This document shows positions 1 through 14,600 of a stretch of DNA of 64,000 nt, one piece after another (the stretch's first letter is position 1; each line of letters begins with the position of its first letter). Where the stretch lies: NCBI RefSeq assembly GCF_037975245.1, contig NC_092583.1:837764-901763 (forward strand), written 5' to 3'. A model generated the notes under the pieces. The model did no database searches, was not told where the DNA came from, and was given only the letters and a program-made list of their open reading frames with translations. This stretch comes from Apostichopus japonicus. Its lineage: Eukaryota; Echinodermata; Holothuroidea; Aspidochirotida; Stichopodidae. The translations under genes were made by a program, and so were the position numbers.

Positions 1-3000
1 TCGTCGACAGACGACAAGATGTAAGTACCGGTATCGCGATATGGGATCACCACAAACTCAATCTGAAAGACAGAAATAATTACAATATTTTCATCAGTCC
101 TATGGAATATTGCTTAATACAGCAGCAGTAGCATTTTACATGTTATATGAGAAAAAAAGACTTCCATTAATCTTAATTAACAGATCGTTAGACCAACTTG
201 AAGAAGTTTAAACTCCAAATAGAAAAAAAATCTAGTTGAGCTGAACACCACTGTTTGCTTATGTTGGCTTGATCAATACTAAAACTAAAACAAATTTGTC
301 CGGGTGTGAGACTTGAAGGGGCGTGTCCACGTGTCTACCAGATTAATTCTGAGCAGTACTTTGTGACTTTGCTAATATTACATGTATTGAGCATCCAAAT
401 GCTATGAAGAAATTATTTCTCTACTTCCAGCAATTTAGATTTGATAGACTATATACCTCATCAAGGGTCTTTTAATGTGAGTCAAGTTTTTATGACAACC
501 ACTGTAACTTCACAAAGTTAGATCGAGGGCAACACTAACATGATACTTATCTACAAACTTCAGCATACAATGTCAGCTACACCTCTCAGGAATCATATAA
601 CATGTGAGATAATAACCTGAAAGGCTTTCAAATCTATGAAAAACAATATCAAGTTAAAAGTCAACTCAAGCAAATCACCACAAGACTAAAAATGAAAACT
701 TGTGATATTTTCAAACTCAAGTCATCTAATCATGAATTGCTAATAGGCCATATTAAAGTTAATACTAAACATACTCTTTATGGACTGCCAACAATATTTA
801 ACTTGATAAATGGCTAAGAAAGGGCAGTGTGAGAAGCATTAGACAGAAGTCAGAGTAATGGCCAGTTCAGTTTTTCAGTCTTCATTAGATTTTTTCATGA
901 TTTGGGTATTTCAATTTATGCAAATACTGACTTCTTCTTTTCTCTATCCTTGACAGGGTATTTTTCTTTCTTTTTTGAAGCTCACCTCAGCCCATTCTTC
1001 CTTCATCTTCTCCATGGCTTTCTCCAGAGAGTATTCTTTACTGGCAGATTCACTGACTCCCTCAAACTTTGGAATGTACGGCTCTAAGTTCATATCGATC
1101 ATCTTTGACAGTGTTGTATCCTGGAAAAGAAAAAAGAAAACTTTTGGCCCTCAAAATGCTATTATTTAAAAGCAGATTTCAAAAGGATATTGGCAGATGT
1201 TGAAACTAATTGCAATAACGATATGCTTCTCCCCTCATCAGGTTTAATAGGATACTCTACAATCTTGGTAAGTAAATACAATAAAGGTTTGCTTCTCACA
1301 TCATCAGGTTTAATGGGATACCCTACAATCTTGATAAGTGAATACAATAAAGGTTTGCTTCTCACCTCATCAGGTTTAATGGGATACCCTACAATCTTGA
1401 TAAGTAAATGCAATAAAGGTTTGCTTCTCACATCATCAGGTTTAATGGGATACCCTACAATCTTGATAATTAAATACAATAAAGGTTTGCTTCTCACCTC
1501 ATCAGGTTTAATGGGGTACCCTACAATCTTGATAAGTGAATACAATAAAGGTTTGCTTCTCACCTCATCAGGTTTAATGGGATACCCTACAATCTTGATA
1601 AGTAAATGCAATAAAGGTTTGCTTCTCACATCATCAGGTTTAATGGGATACCCTACAATCTTGATAATTAAATACAATAAAGGTTTGCCTCTCACCTCAT
1701 CAGGTTTAATGGGGTACCCTACAATCTTGATAAGTGAATACAATAAAGGTTTGCTTCTCACCTCATCAGGTTTAATGGGGTACCCTACAATCTTGATAAG
1801 TGAATACAATAAAGGTTTGCTTCTCACCTCATCAGGTTTAATGGGATACCCTACAATCTTGATAAGTAAATGCAATAAAGGTTTGCTTCTCACATCATCA
1901 GGTTTAATGGGATACCCTACAATCTTGATAATTAAATACAATAAAGGTTTGCCTCTCACCTCATCAGGTTTAATGGGGTACCCTACAATCTTGATAAGTA
2001 AATACAATAAAGGTTTGCTTCTCACCTCATCAGGTTTAATGGGATACCCTACAATCTTGATAATTAAATGCAATAATTGATTTGCTTCTCACCTCATCAG
2101 GTTTAATGGGATACCCTACAATCTTGATAAGTAAATACAATAAAGGTTTGCTTCTCACCTCATCAGGTTTAATGGGATACCCTACAACCTCTGATAATTG
2201 TTCCCAATGCCTGTCTCTCAATCCAGGATTACAGAGAACCGATACGATGGGGATGTTTTCCTTAAAAGCGTCCACCTTATCCTTGACTCTCTCCGCGATT
2301 TTCTTAGCCGAGGGGTTGTCACTGAAGGTCTTTTCCAATTTGTAAAGTGTACGCCAATAATTGCCGACGTCGGCTTCCACTTGGTCGGGGTCCACTTCGT
2401 GTAATTGTCCTTCCATCCACTCCCTGGAGAAAGAATTATAGTTTATGTCTTGTGTAATGAATGACTAAATGGATCAATTAAAAGTCATTGTTTTGTAGAT
2501 TTCAATGAACGGACGAATATTCATGAATGCAGGTGATATTTATATTACTAGTTGGCAACTCTGGAATTGCTTATAAGGGTATGAGTAAGGGTATTATACA
2601 AGGACTTACTTGTGTTTTGTGTTGAACTCCACGGTAGTCTCATACAGTTTGTGGTAAGGATTCAACGTGTTGAGAATACTCTGTCTCTGAGGATAGGCCG
2701 ATGTCTGCCATCCAAATGATTCCTCTTCTAGATTGAAAGCTTCAATCTAATATTGAAACAAAAATAGTAAAGAAGAGTAAACATCAACTGATTGGTCAGA
2801 ATTTACTGTCCTTGCCAGTATGCTATGGTTAGGTTGTTGATAGTCAGGTTAACAATGAAGATTTTGCATATCTTTATTGTTCTGTGAATTAACCTAGGCT
2901 TACAAACTGCAACACTATATCATAGCAAACATACTGTAGTTAGGATAGTTTAATGTGTGCACAACAATCCAGGAAGATGCTATTATTTGATATGCTATTT

Positions 3001-6000
3001 GCTAGCTTGACTTTCTTAGAATTGACGTTATAACACTTATTACTTGACGTGTGGACATTCAAACCTTTCTTGTAAATGGATAAGCCGGCCTTTACTATTG
3101 GAAGTTTAATGGTTAAGAAACTCTTCAACATTTTTGTTAATTTGAAATAATTTGAATGTAAGAAACACATAGTACCTTTTCTGAAGCTGCTTCAAGTCTG
3201 TTCATCAAGGCTTGGGCCTTCTTCAAATATCTGTTCACCTCAGAAAAGTCATTAAAGGTCGTAAACTCTTCCAACTGCTTGGTATAGCCGTCCAGCTCTT
3301 CAATGAACCTCTCTCGACGAAGCTGTTAGAAATCAAATTAAATATTCATGAGTTCTTCACTCTTCTTACCGTACTTATTTGAAATAAAATCAAACAGCCC
3401 TGCTAAAAGTTCATACATTGTACAAGGCCCTATTGTATTTCTGAGGAATTCATATTTCTCTCTCTATATCTTTCTCCTCTTGTGCAAACACAAACTTACC
3501 TATGCAAAATGTTTCCGTATTATGTTAGAGTATAATTTCTAAAATGTTTTATTACTAATTTTAACAGTATATCTGGATTTCTATAGTGTTTTGGTCTGTT
3601 TTTGTATTTGTTCCAAGTAAAAGGTTTTCTAGGAAAACACAACACACAACGACTGGTTTTCATCATTTTATTGTTGCAGTCATCTTTGCTCTATATATTC
3701 ATCCTCATCCATCCATCCTCATCAATCCATCCTCATCAATCCATCCTCATTCATCCTCATCCATCCATCCTCATCCATTATCCATCCATCCTCATCCATC
3801 CTCATCCATCAATTGACAGAAGTATTCCTGGCTCTAGTTTGTAAAGTAATGGTTTACATGATTTACAATATTCATGACGCTTACCTTCAATCCATCTTGA
3901 TATTGTGATGTTTTCTCCTCCAGAATCTGTCTGTGTTCGGAGAAGATCTCTGGCATCCTCTCGTGCCACTGAAACGAGCTGCTGTTCAGCCTCATCTCGG
4001 CGGGTGAGAAGGATGCGTAGTCGACCAAGAACGTCAGTCTGTCTCGACTCTCGACCAACTGCTTCTCCAGAACAAAGATCTCCTTCTTTTCCACGGTTTT
4101 GATGTACTCTGTTAGTTCCATCAACTGTTCTGTGTTAGCAGGAGTCGTCAGGGCCTTCTCGGCGATCGCCTCGTACTGCTCGCAGAGTCTGAACGATCAA
4201 TACAAATTGTGACGTTCAGTGGTAGCTCAGTGGTATTTCAGTGGTGCAATTGAAACTTTAGTTTGCTAGTCATCAGAAATGCTCAAAGGGTTACGTCATG
4301 TCTACAGTCTCTTTCTGTTACTGGAACAGTCTGCCTGTTACTTACCACAACACTGTTCATGTTACAACTTGTCACTGATACAGTCTGTAACTGTAAAACA
4401 CAAATAGTCTGTTACTGTTAGAGAATGTCACTGTTACAAAGTATGTTACCATTACTATACTGCTGTTACTAACAGTCTTTTATGGTTCATGTTAAAGTCA
4501 CTTTCATATGCAAGTCACTTTCATGTTAGGTCACTTTCATATTGGTATCACTTTCATGTCCGAGTCACTTTCATGTTAAAGTCACTTTCATGTTAAATCA
4601 CTTTCATATCCGAGTCACTTTCATATTAAATCACTTTCATATCAGAGTCACTTTCATATTAAATCACTTTCATATCAGAGTCACTTTCATATTAAATCAC
4701 TTTCATATCAGAGTCACTTTCATATTAAATCACTTTCATATCAGAGTCACTTTCATATTAAATCACTTTCATATCAGAGTCACTTTCATATTAAATCACT
4801 TTCATATCAGAGTCACTTTCATATTAAATCACTTTCATATCAGAGTCACTTTCATATTAAATCACTTTCATATCCGAATCACTTTCATATCGGTATCACT
4901 TTCATGTCAGAGTCACTTTCATATTAAATCACTTTCATATTAAATCACTTTCATATTAAATCACTTTCATATCAGAGTCACTTTCATATTAAATCACTTT
5001 CATATCAGAGTCACTTTCATATTAAATCACTTTCATATCAGAGTCACTTTCATATTAAATCACTTTCATATCCGAATCACTTTCATATCGGTATCACTTT
5101 CATGTCCGAGTCACTTTCATATTAAATCACTTTCATATCCGAGTCACTTTCATATTAAATCACTTTCATATCAGAGTCACTTTCATATTAAATCACTTTC
5201 GTATCAGAGTCACTTTCATATTAAATCACATTCATATCATAGTCATTTTCATATTAAATCACTTTCATATCCGAATCACTTTCATGTTAAAGTCACTTTC
5301 ATGTCCGAGTCACTTTCATTGTTAAAGTCATTTTCATGTGTGAGTCACCATAGCCAATCCGGTACTATGTAAACTCTCTACTTACTTCCTATTGCCTTCA
5401 GCATGGTCTTTGCTCATTCTTGCCAGCAACTTGGAGCAGAGAGCATCCGCTCTCTTGGCTAAAGCCCTGATCAGTTCATCGCTGTGGAGTTCGAACATGC
5501 CTAGTCTTACCTCCTTTAAAGACAACAGAATCAATGACAAAATGTTAAATCTATACAAACAAGAGATACATACTTCAGAAAAAATAGACATACTAGATTA
5601 AAACTCAAAGGAAGCAATTTTTCTTGTTTTGGCTTCCTCGTTTATAAGATGGCCATCTCAGTTTTGTCCAATTTCATTGGGGTGTTCCTTCACATTATTC
5701 CTAGGTTTATGACTTCTGATAAGTCCACATCTGAATATAAGCCTAAGGAGGGTGGTGATATTAATCTAAGCAGATACATTTGTGAAATATTAAAGATGAA
5801 TAATTTCACAAACGACTAGCAAATCCAAACCTTTTTATACATGCTAGATTTCATATTAAAAGATTGCCTAACATCCTATTAGAAAAATGTAATTATTATC
5901 ACTCAAATATGGAACTTATTCAAGATCCAACTTTCTGTAACACTGCAAAAATAAAGCTTATGACCTAACAGAGTTTGAAAACTGAGATCAGGTCACTTTC

Positions 6001-8660
6001 ATTTACAACGTTGTTAATCACAAAATATGATATGAAGATGATGGACATTCAAAATGCACACTTGTGAGTCTTCATGAGAGAAAACAGCGAAGAGATCCTC
6101 CACAAAGCAAAGAGAAAATATTAAATGCATCCAAGATGAGAAATTAACCCTCACAACACACCAAAATGGAAATTAATATGAAAAGATTATGACTGGACGC
6201 TTCCATTTCTGATTACCGACTAAGTTGAGTTGCTCCTTCACAATGGAAGGATTCCCCTCATACTTTAACCTGGTAGGGCAAAATGGTTTGCAAACACAGG
6301 CAAGTTTTGCCCTACCAAAAAATTGCAGAGATGAAATGGCAGTTTCTGTGCAAAGGAACCTCTAAGTATTTTTCCATGATTTTATGATACTCAAATTTTA
6401 AATACTTCAAAAGATACAGAAGAAAAATTGGAAAAGTGATGTTATTCACAGTAAGAGATGAATCCTCACATCACAACATGCTGCAAAAGTCACAACAAAA
6501 TAAGGTGAAAAAGTGTAAATTAGTAGGACTAACTTTAGATGTTTTGAAAAATAACCCTAAAAAAAGGATGAAATTCTAAAGATACGTGCAGTGCTGATTG
6601 GACTTTGTATTTTTTTTCTGATGGGATCAATTCCAGCCCAGCAATTCCAAGCTGACACCCGTATGATTCAATGATCCTTTCAATATTCAGAACAGTTGAA
6701 CCTCAAATCTATGAACATTGGCCTATATTAAGGTACAATCAATGCTAGACTACCCATGTCACAGTATATATACAGAATTCAAATTCTGACTCAATCAATA
6801 GGTGAAATGGTTGTTCTGAATCCAAACCAGATGAGACTCAGGTTTAAGTTTTTGCATGAACAGGCAAGCAAAGCCTAGTACATGACCCAAGACAAGTTTT
6901 ATGCATTTTTGTGTCCTGGTCAAAATGCCCAAAAAAGTTTGAGCAGTTGATAAATAATTTAAAAAAATACCAAAAATCCATACCAAATTTGTTGCAGATC
7001 CATTGGCCAGGATTGTACAGTCAGGAAATTAATTATACTAGTTGCATTACCAAGTACTAAACATACAGGGTGCATCACTCGTAACTTTAAATTTTAATTC
7101 TTGTCATTTTCAGGAATTAATTATAATTGGAATTAATCCCACCTTTGAGGTGATAGATCAAGGAATAGGTGAATGTCAAACTGGTGATAGTGAATTATCA
7201 TGCGGGAAGTTAAATACAAACCTTCTGAATATCCACACCATCCTATTGAGAAACATCCAGGATAGAGAAAACATGGGCTTACTTTAACATTAGATGATGA
7301 TTACATGTTATATCACAAAATTACATTTTCAAGTTCAAAACTCTGATGATCCGTTGCGTTCAGCAATGATTTAATGGGAACGTTCATTTCTGATAGGTGG
7401 TTGAAAGTTTCATATATTACCCACGTTGAAAAATGAGAGTTTTTGTTGCTAATCGTAAGTTTTGAATTATCAGCATTTAATATCAATTATGTAAATGTTA
7501 ATAGATATTAAAGTGGATAAAATGTCACTTTTGCATTCCCAGTGAAACAATGGTGACTTTAAATGCAGCTTACTAAATATGACGAAGTCTGATCGAGAGA
7601 AACTGAGGCCCCCTAAACACTTATCTCATGAAAGTGCTGAGACTGACATAGGAGAGGTTAAACACTTGAACAATAAAAAAAGATTTTGCCAAATCAATAT
7701 TCCTATATTTCAAAGCTATCCAAAATAGCCACAAAACTGGCAACAGAATTGAACTGACTTTGGATTCTGATTAGTTTTATAATGAAGCAATGGTCAAAGT
7801 TTGAGGGGAAGTGGGAAGGAGGAGGTTGGGGGGGGGGGGTGATGAGGGAGGGGTAATGGAGAAACTAATGAATAAGTTAACAGATAAGTAGGCAAGGCTA
7901 AACAACTAAATACAGATTAGAAATGTGTCTCTAAATCATTACAAGGACTTTTAAATGCTAACATAAACTAAAGGAAAACATTTAAATGTGGCATTCCTTA
8001 AGCTTACTATCAACAAAGGTAGCACAAATGGGAGTACACAAACGGAGCTTTTAATAAAACTGCGCCTCATCTTGATACGCAAAACGAAATCATGTCTCCT
8101 CATGTAAGTTACCTCTGTTGGCATCAAATTAATGACTGGAACATCATTGTTCAAACGATCATACCACACCCGACATGTACACCCAATAATGACCTCAAAT
8201 GATTGTGGACAGCCATTAACATTCTTGTACACCGACTTTCAAGCCATAACTAAACAATATTACCAACGATTGGTAAATAACCCAACTACCAATATGTCTT
8301 GCACCAAAACTGTTTAGCAAATGCCTGTTATATATGTTACATCAACTTTATTGACAACATTCTTCATGAAAATATTAAACACACCACTGTCTATGGATAT
8401 ATGTGAGAAACTCTTAAAGAACAGATGAACAAGTGATTTGGCAACACCTACATAAATAAGTAAACATAAGCACAGACATCTGCACATACTGACAGACAGA
8501 AAGCTTAACTGGCTAACAGATAGATACAGGTATTCTGAATAGGCTCAGTATTCTCAACTACTACTACTAATACTACTACTACCTACTACTACTATCACTA
8601 CTACTACTACTACTACTACTACCACTACTACTACTACCACTACTACTACTACTACTAACA

Positions 8661-8697
<37 letters not shown>

Positions 8698-11600
8698 CAC
8701 TTCTACCACCACTACCACTAGTACCACTACTACTACTACCACTACTACTACTAATACCACTACCACTACTAGTACTACCACTACCACTACTACTACTACT
8801 ACCACTACCACTACTACTACTACTACTAATACCATTACCACTACTACTACTACCACTACTGCTACTGTACCATGTGGCTAACCATGAATGTTATCACAGA
8901 TCAATACTTTACTGTTTTCTCACCTTTCTGGTGTTGTACAAGATCTCGTCCATCAGTTCTTTGTATTTCTGTACTTCTTTAGCGTAATCTTCAAAATTGT
9001 GTTCCTCGGCCATGAAAGCATCCACATCAGCCTCGGCCTGTCAATGAAACCAAATACAAAGATTAGTGAGAGCATGTACCTATCGAGTACCCCGAATGAT
9101 ATGACATCAGAGGGATAGACAAGCAGATCACTTGATCGAGTGATCGACTGGATCATAAGAGAGAAGCAGTTCATTATATTCTGTTTCTTATATCTAAGTT
9201 ATGCTGCACAGGATGGGTAATGGCATATATGATACTATGATTTGTATTCAACATTTAAAGTTATTTGAAGAGGATATGATGTGATGTATGTAAGGAGGTT
9301 TAGCAGATAACAAACACAAAGGGATGAGTAAATGAGTAATAACCAGGGCAGTGACATCATTTCTTGGCTTGTGTTTTAATTTCCTGCTGTTTCCAGCACT
9401 TATTCACCAATACAATCGAAAAAAGTTTCACACAAAACAATCAAGGGAATGGAACTTTAAGATATTTGTGTTTTGTTAGAACACTGCCTGTAAGGGATTG
9501 TACTCGATGATCAAGAATGGTGACAACACTTGTTGCCCGAAACCTTCAGGAAAAACCAAACTAATGCTTTTACTTGATCAATTCCAGTAATGATGTGAAA
9601 GATAACTGGGACGCAACTCAATATTAAAAACTAGTAAACTTTGTAACAACCAAATCTCACCTTTACCCTCCCCCTTGCCCCCCCCCTGCCCCCACCTAAA
9701 AATGATAGAGAAAGCAGATACTTAAGTGGTTATCTAGCCCAGGTAAACATCAACAACAAACCTGCTTGGTGATCAAGAAGCTGTATCGGTCAAAATTCTT
9801 GATGTGCGATTGCGGTTTAGTGCTTTCCTCTGCAATCAAGTCCTTGATCATTTGCTTGTGATTGGTCAGGATCTCCTCCAATATGATTGGTCGAAGCACA
9901 GCCTTTGCCTTAGACTCTGACTGTTTCGAAAAGAGAGACAAAGTTATTCTCAAAGACAGCAGAGGGTTCAACTTCAAGAATCATATAATAAAGAGTACAA
10001 AAACTGGTTGGTTTAACTCCAGTTGTGCCCCCCTTCTGTCCTCCTCTCACCCCCCCCTCCCCCACCCATGTCTTCCCCAGTCTGTTTAGTTGCTGTCAAT
10101 GTCAGACTGAATTTGACTGGATCTTACTTAAAGCTGTTGAACGACTCGTTGTCAAGTGGTTTTGCCTTTGCAGTCTCATAACAAGTTCAGAAGTTTTCAC
10201 TGCAGCCATTAGCAGTATCCATTTACAGATTTAATATTTATGAAACCTACACTTTTAAAAGATAGATGCTGTGACAAAACCCTGATATTAATGCCTACGA
10301 AAAAAAGTTATTTAATGACTCCATAGTTTGATACATACACCTCATATTATACATAATGTTCAAAATTGGCCCAAATTTAGAACTCTTTATCTCACATTTG
10401 CATTTAAACTTAGGATAACTATAGATATAGGGGCACTAGAGTAACAAGACCACAAAATGTTTTTTTTGTATATAACTTGACAGATTGAGGATGTCATAGG
10501 GGCTACATAGGCAAAAATAGGCAAGAACCTTCTCAAAAAGCTGTACAAAAAAAAAGAAGAAAAAAACATACACCAATGGCTAACTAAATCAAACTCTTTA
10601 TAGGCTAAACAAACATGCAGAGAAGTAAGAAGTCCATACCAAATCAGAGAGTAGCTTGGTCTCTACTCGAGGTACGACTCCAACAGCCTTCAACATGACG
10701 TCGTAAACGTTGAGAAGGACAATCTCAAAGTCACTAAAAGTCGGCTCAAACTTGATCTGAGTTCCCTCTAGGATGAGGCGGATGATGAACCCGGAGTGTT
10801 CAAAGGCTCGCACCGAAGTCTGAAATAAAGTTACCAAAAATTTGAAGGAGATATTTGCAGATGAATTTGAAAACTTTTTGCCAACATTTCAAATTTTCAC
10901 ACAGCTTTATATCTTCAGACAGATGGCCAGCCTTATGTTAGGGTTGTTGTTTAGAGTAGCATTTGCTTTTGCCAGGGATGCTAGCTGTAATGCAATGGTA
11001 GTCTTCTTATAAAGCAAGTATTGGAAGCAATATGGTAAGAAACAAACTTGCAAGCCTGGAGTGACAGGGACAAAATGTCAGGCAAGACAGGCTGTTCCAA
11101 ATACTTATTTTCGGCTCAAGCATATTACAAAGAGTATTTAAACTTACCGGTGGTTGACATATTAAATTAGTAAAGTCATCCATAGATAGCAGACACAGGC
11201 TCTGTAGCTGATGTGTCATGAGTGCAGCCGCACAGTTAAAGAATGCCTCCAGCTTCTCCCCGTTGTGGTTGCTCGGGACCAGTTTCTTTCTGTTGCCTTG
11301 GAAGTAAATATTTTGAACCTCTGGAAACCACCTGCAGAAGAAGTGACATAAACATTGAGGGTCTTGTGCATTAAATAAAAACACACACAGTAGTGATGTT
11401 TACAATGTCAGCAGGTTATGAGGAATAAATTCAGCACACAAATTGTTTTTTGACATAAATGTTGATGAAAGAAAAACATTGAATGTCATTTAAGTCAAAA
11501 TTTCATTTTGAAATGTCATGTTTCCAGATTGATTATATTGATCATTATGATTATCACAATTCTTTACACTGAATAATGAAAAGATTCAAATGGAATAAAG

Positions 11601-14600
11601 TCAATTCCAAGCAATTTTAGTATCTATCAAGTGAATAAGAACCGTGGATATCAAGTGTTTCATGATGGTGTCACTTACTTCTTGAGTAGTTTTTCTTTGG
11701 CCGAGTCAATGTGTCTCATGACGAGGTTCTGGAACGTAGCTAGCTCCATAGATACTGTCTTTTGCTGAAATTCTTTGATATCCACCAATCGCAGATTCCT
11801 GAATAAATAAAATGAAAAAATAAAATGAAAAATATTATTAAATTTAGAAACATTATTTTCTTATCACTAAGATACTTTTTGCACAAAAATGCAAAACTTG
11901 TTTGGGAGACAATCAAATTTTTCAGAATTGAATGGAATGTTTCATTGCTCTCTAGATAGACATTTTGAGAAAAAAAGATGGTAGGAGGGTAAATTGACTG
12001 TCGTTGGTACTTTGTACTGTACAATTTACTAAAGATCGATGAACCAAGTTTGCAATTAATATGGAATGTGCTACCTCAAGTATAACATGATGAGATGAAA
12101 GGTATTATTAACATACCCAAATGAGACGTGCCATAGCTCTAGGACCTGTAACATGGTGGGGTTAGTGATGTTAAGGGTATCCCTGGTGGTCTCCAACGCA
12201 TTCTGGTATGACTTGTGCCAGGGTTTAGGAACCACGTCAAGCTCGGCCCGATGTGGTGGCACTTCTGTGGCCTTCTTCTCATCTTTCTCCCGGGGGTCTC
12301 TCAGCACAAAATCAACTGTGTACGAGAGTTGCAATCAAGGAGACTAAGGCATAAAGACCGTACCTGGATGAATCGTCCTAGAGGGCACCAAACTCGAAAA
12401 TTGTAACTATACATTCTGTGTTAGGATACTCTTTTTGCTGTACTCTCTTATATTTCCTCTTGAATATTCATGTTATGTTTATGGTATAACCAGTTAATGA
12501 ATAAAGATGGTAAATTGGACATCAGCAATGCTGAACAGCAAGAGTAACGATATGATGATTATCGTTTAATAAAGCAGAATCAATTAAAAGTTCAAAATTC
12601 CTCGTCAGGTTAGCATTTTGTTCATTTAAAAGGAGGTTGAGGTGGGAGTAGGGGAAGGTTGGACACTTCATACTTTTCAAATCCAGTGCAACCATTTTTA
12701 TACATAATTATGTACTCTAGCTATATAACACTGTACAAAAAAAATTGGTATTTTCAATACATTACTTAATATGTAGCATCAAAGCAATGATATTGTAGGC
12801 ACATTTCAAATAATAAATTAAACTTTCCACTCCCCAGGAGCAGATTTTTAAGAAATCATTTTGTAAATCTTTTGATTTGACTAGAACCAAGTCTGACCCT
12901 CCTCCTAATATTTGTTTCACAAGGGACAAATGACTTACCTATGGCTTTCTTGACACTGAGAAGATAGTCTTCCCTCATCTCATCGGAAAGGTTCTCGATT
13001 GTCTCGTTATGACCATCCTTCAAACTTGGTGCCAACAACTTGAGGACTTTTTCCAACCAAGAATCCTCCATGGGTGCCACATGCTCTGTGTCAATGCCAT
13101 GGTGTATGTAATAATAATATCTCTGTAAAAGGAAAGCAGTAATTCAGTAGAATAGGTTATCATTCAGACTTTGTGTACTGTAGCATTTCTCAGGTTTATG
13201 AAGTTTATTTCTATAAATATACTGAAATTATATGCTTCATTGTACAACAACTATTGCATTTGTGTTATAAATCAACTAAATCCCAAGAGGGACAGTTTTT
13301 CTTACCAAGATATCTTTCTCGGCAGCTGTCGGTGAAGAGGATCTTGAGATGGGAGGCAGTTCTCCTTCAACAGATGGTGGTCTGTTCATCTGCTTCTCTT
13401 CTTGCCTATTAAAATGAGATGAAAACAACAAAACTCCATTCAGAGATAACTGTCCTATTCCAACCTGCACCATGAATTTGTCCTTTAACTAACTAATCAA
13501 ACTAATTTACTATTTCCTACAGTGAAGTCACAGCAGACTAGTTTCTCCCCTTAGTTCTCTGAATATTTCATTTCGTAGTGTTTTATTCAGTGTTTCACTT
13601 TTGCAGCCTAAATACTCTTCTTTTCAATTTCCTGAAGTTGAATATACAGTATATCACTCACTATTACGTTATAGTTTGATTATAAGACACATACTGAAAG
13701 TGTCTTTGTAGTTGCTTAAAGTCTCCTTTTTAAACCATTTTATAGTTCTGATTTTTGTTACGTCTGCAACATATTTCTTGGAATAACTTGAACAGCTCAC
13801 AAGTTTATTGACCTTTCTGACAATAAAACCAGGCACCCACCATCATGCCAGAGGTTCAAATTTAGAAACACATCCAGGTTATAAAAGCACCTTTCAATGA
13901 GATAACCAGTCACATTTAACTGTTTGAGTGCCGGTTTAATGCCAGTAATTTGACCTAGTTTCGAATGAGGTGTAACAGAAATGTTAAACACTACTGTACC
14001 ATCGATCCCAGAAAATACACACACAGCTTGCTACCGTCAGTAATTAGACACTAATGTACAGTCAGTACATACAGCTGTGGTCAATACCCACAGCACAGTA
14101 TACAAACGATACAGCTATGGACATCTCAGGTCCAGCTAAAGATAACAAGGTATCATGTTTCACGACTGTCTGCATTTTGTAGCGACACGAACAAACCATC
14201 ACTTGCAAGCAACAGAGAGTTAACTTTTTCAGATGGCCGCACGCAGTTTGGGGCAAGTCTTCAAAGCCTTTAAGTTTTAACTCACATAATAATATTAACG
14301 AGGGAATTTCTGAAGCTTTCTCTGTCCTTTCTAGGATGAGAGAATCCTTTTGATCTGCTACTGACTGCTCCGCCATTAGCTTCTGCCTCCCAACTCTTGG
14401 TTCTTCTCTTCTTCTTTGAATCTCCTGAAACAAAAAAGGGAGTGATGTACATTATAGAGAATATTCATGCATTTATAATGCATGCAGCCAATAGGGACAA
14501 TTTTCTACTGCTAATACAACTCTACACCTGTCCTTCCATATCATGCTTCAAAGCACTCTTACTGGCAATATGAACAGTTCCTAACTTCAATAGAAGTATG

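Noticed and set aside
1162-2080. Long open frames on both strands (about 300 codons each) with a 22-residue repeat
   Set aside because: They are by-products of a 66-bp repeat whose length is a multiple of three. The minus-strand frame is intronic and separated from exon 17 by a one-base shift.
4542-4943. 133-codon frame with FHIRVTFILN repeats
   Set aside because: Entirely inside the 33-bp satellite in a DNAH7 intron.
1228-5345. Regular repeats considered as CRISPR arrays
   Set aside because: There are no unique spacers between units, and the DNA is clearly from an animal with spliced genes.
8554-8856. 100-codon poly-valine frame
   Set aside because: Reading of a CTA/CCA trinucleotide tract.
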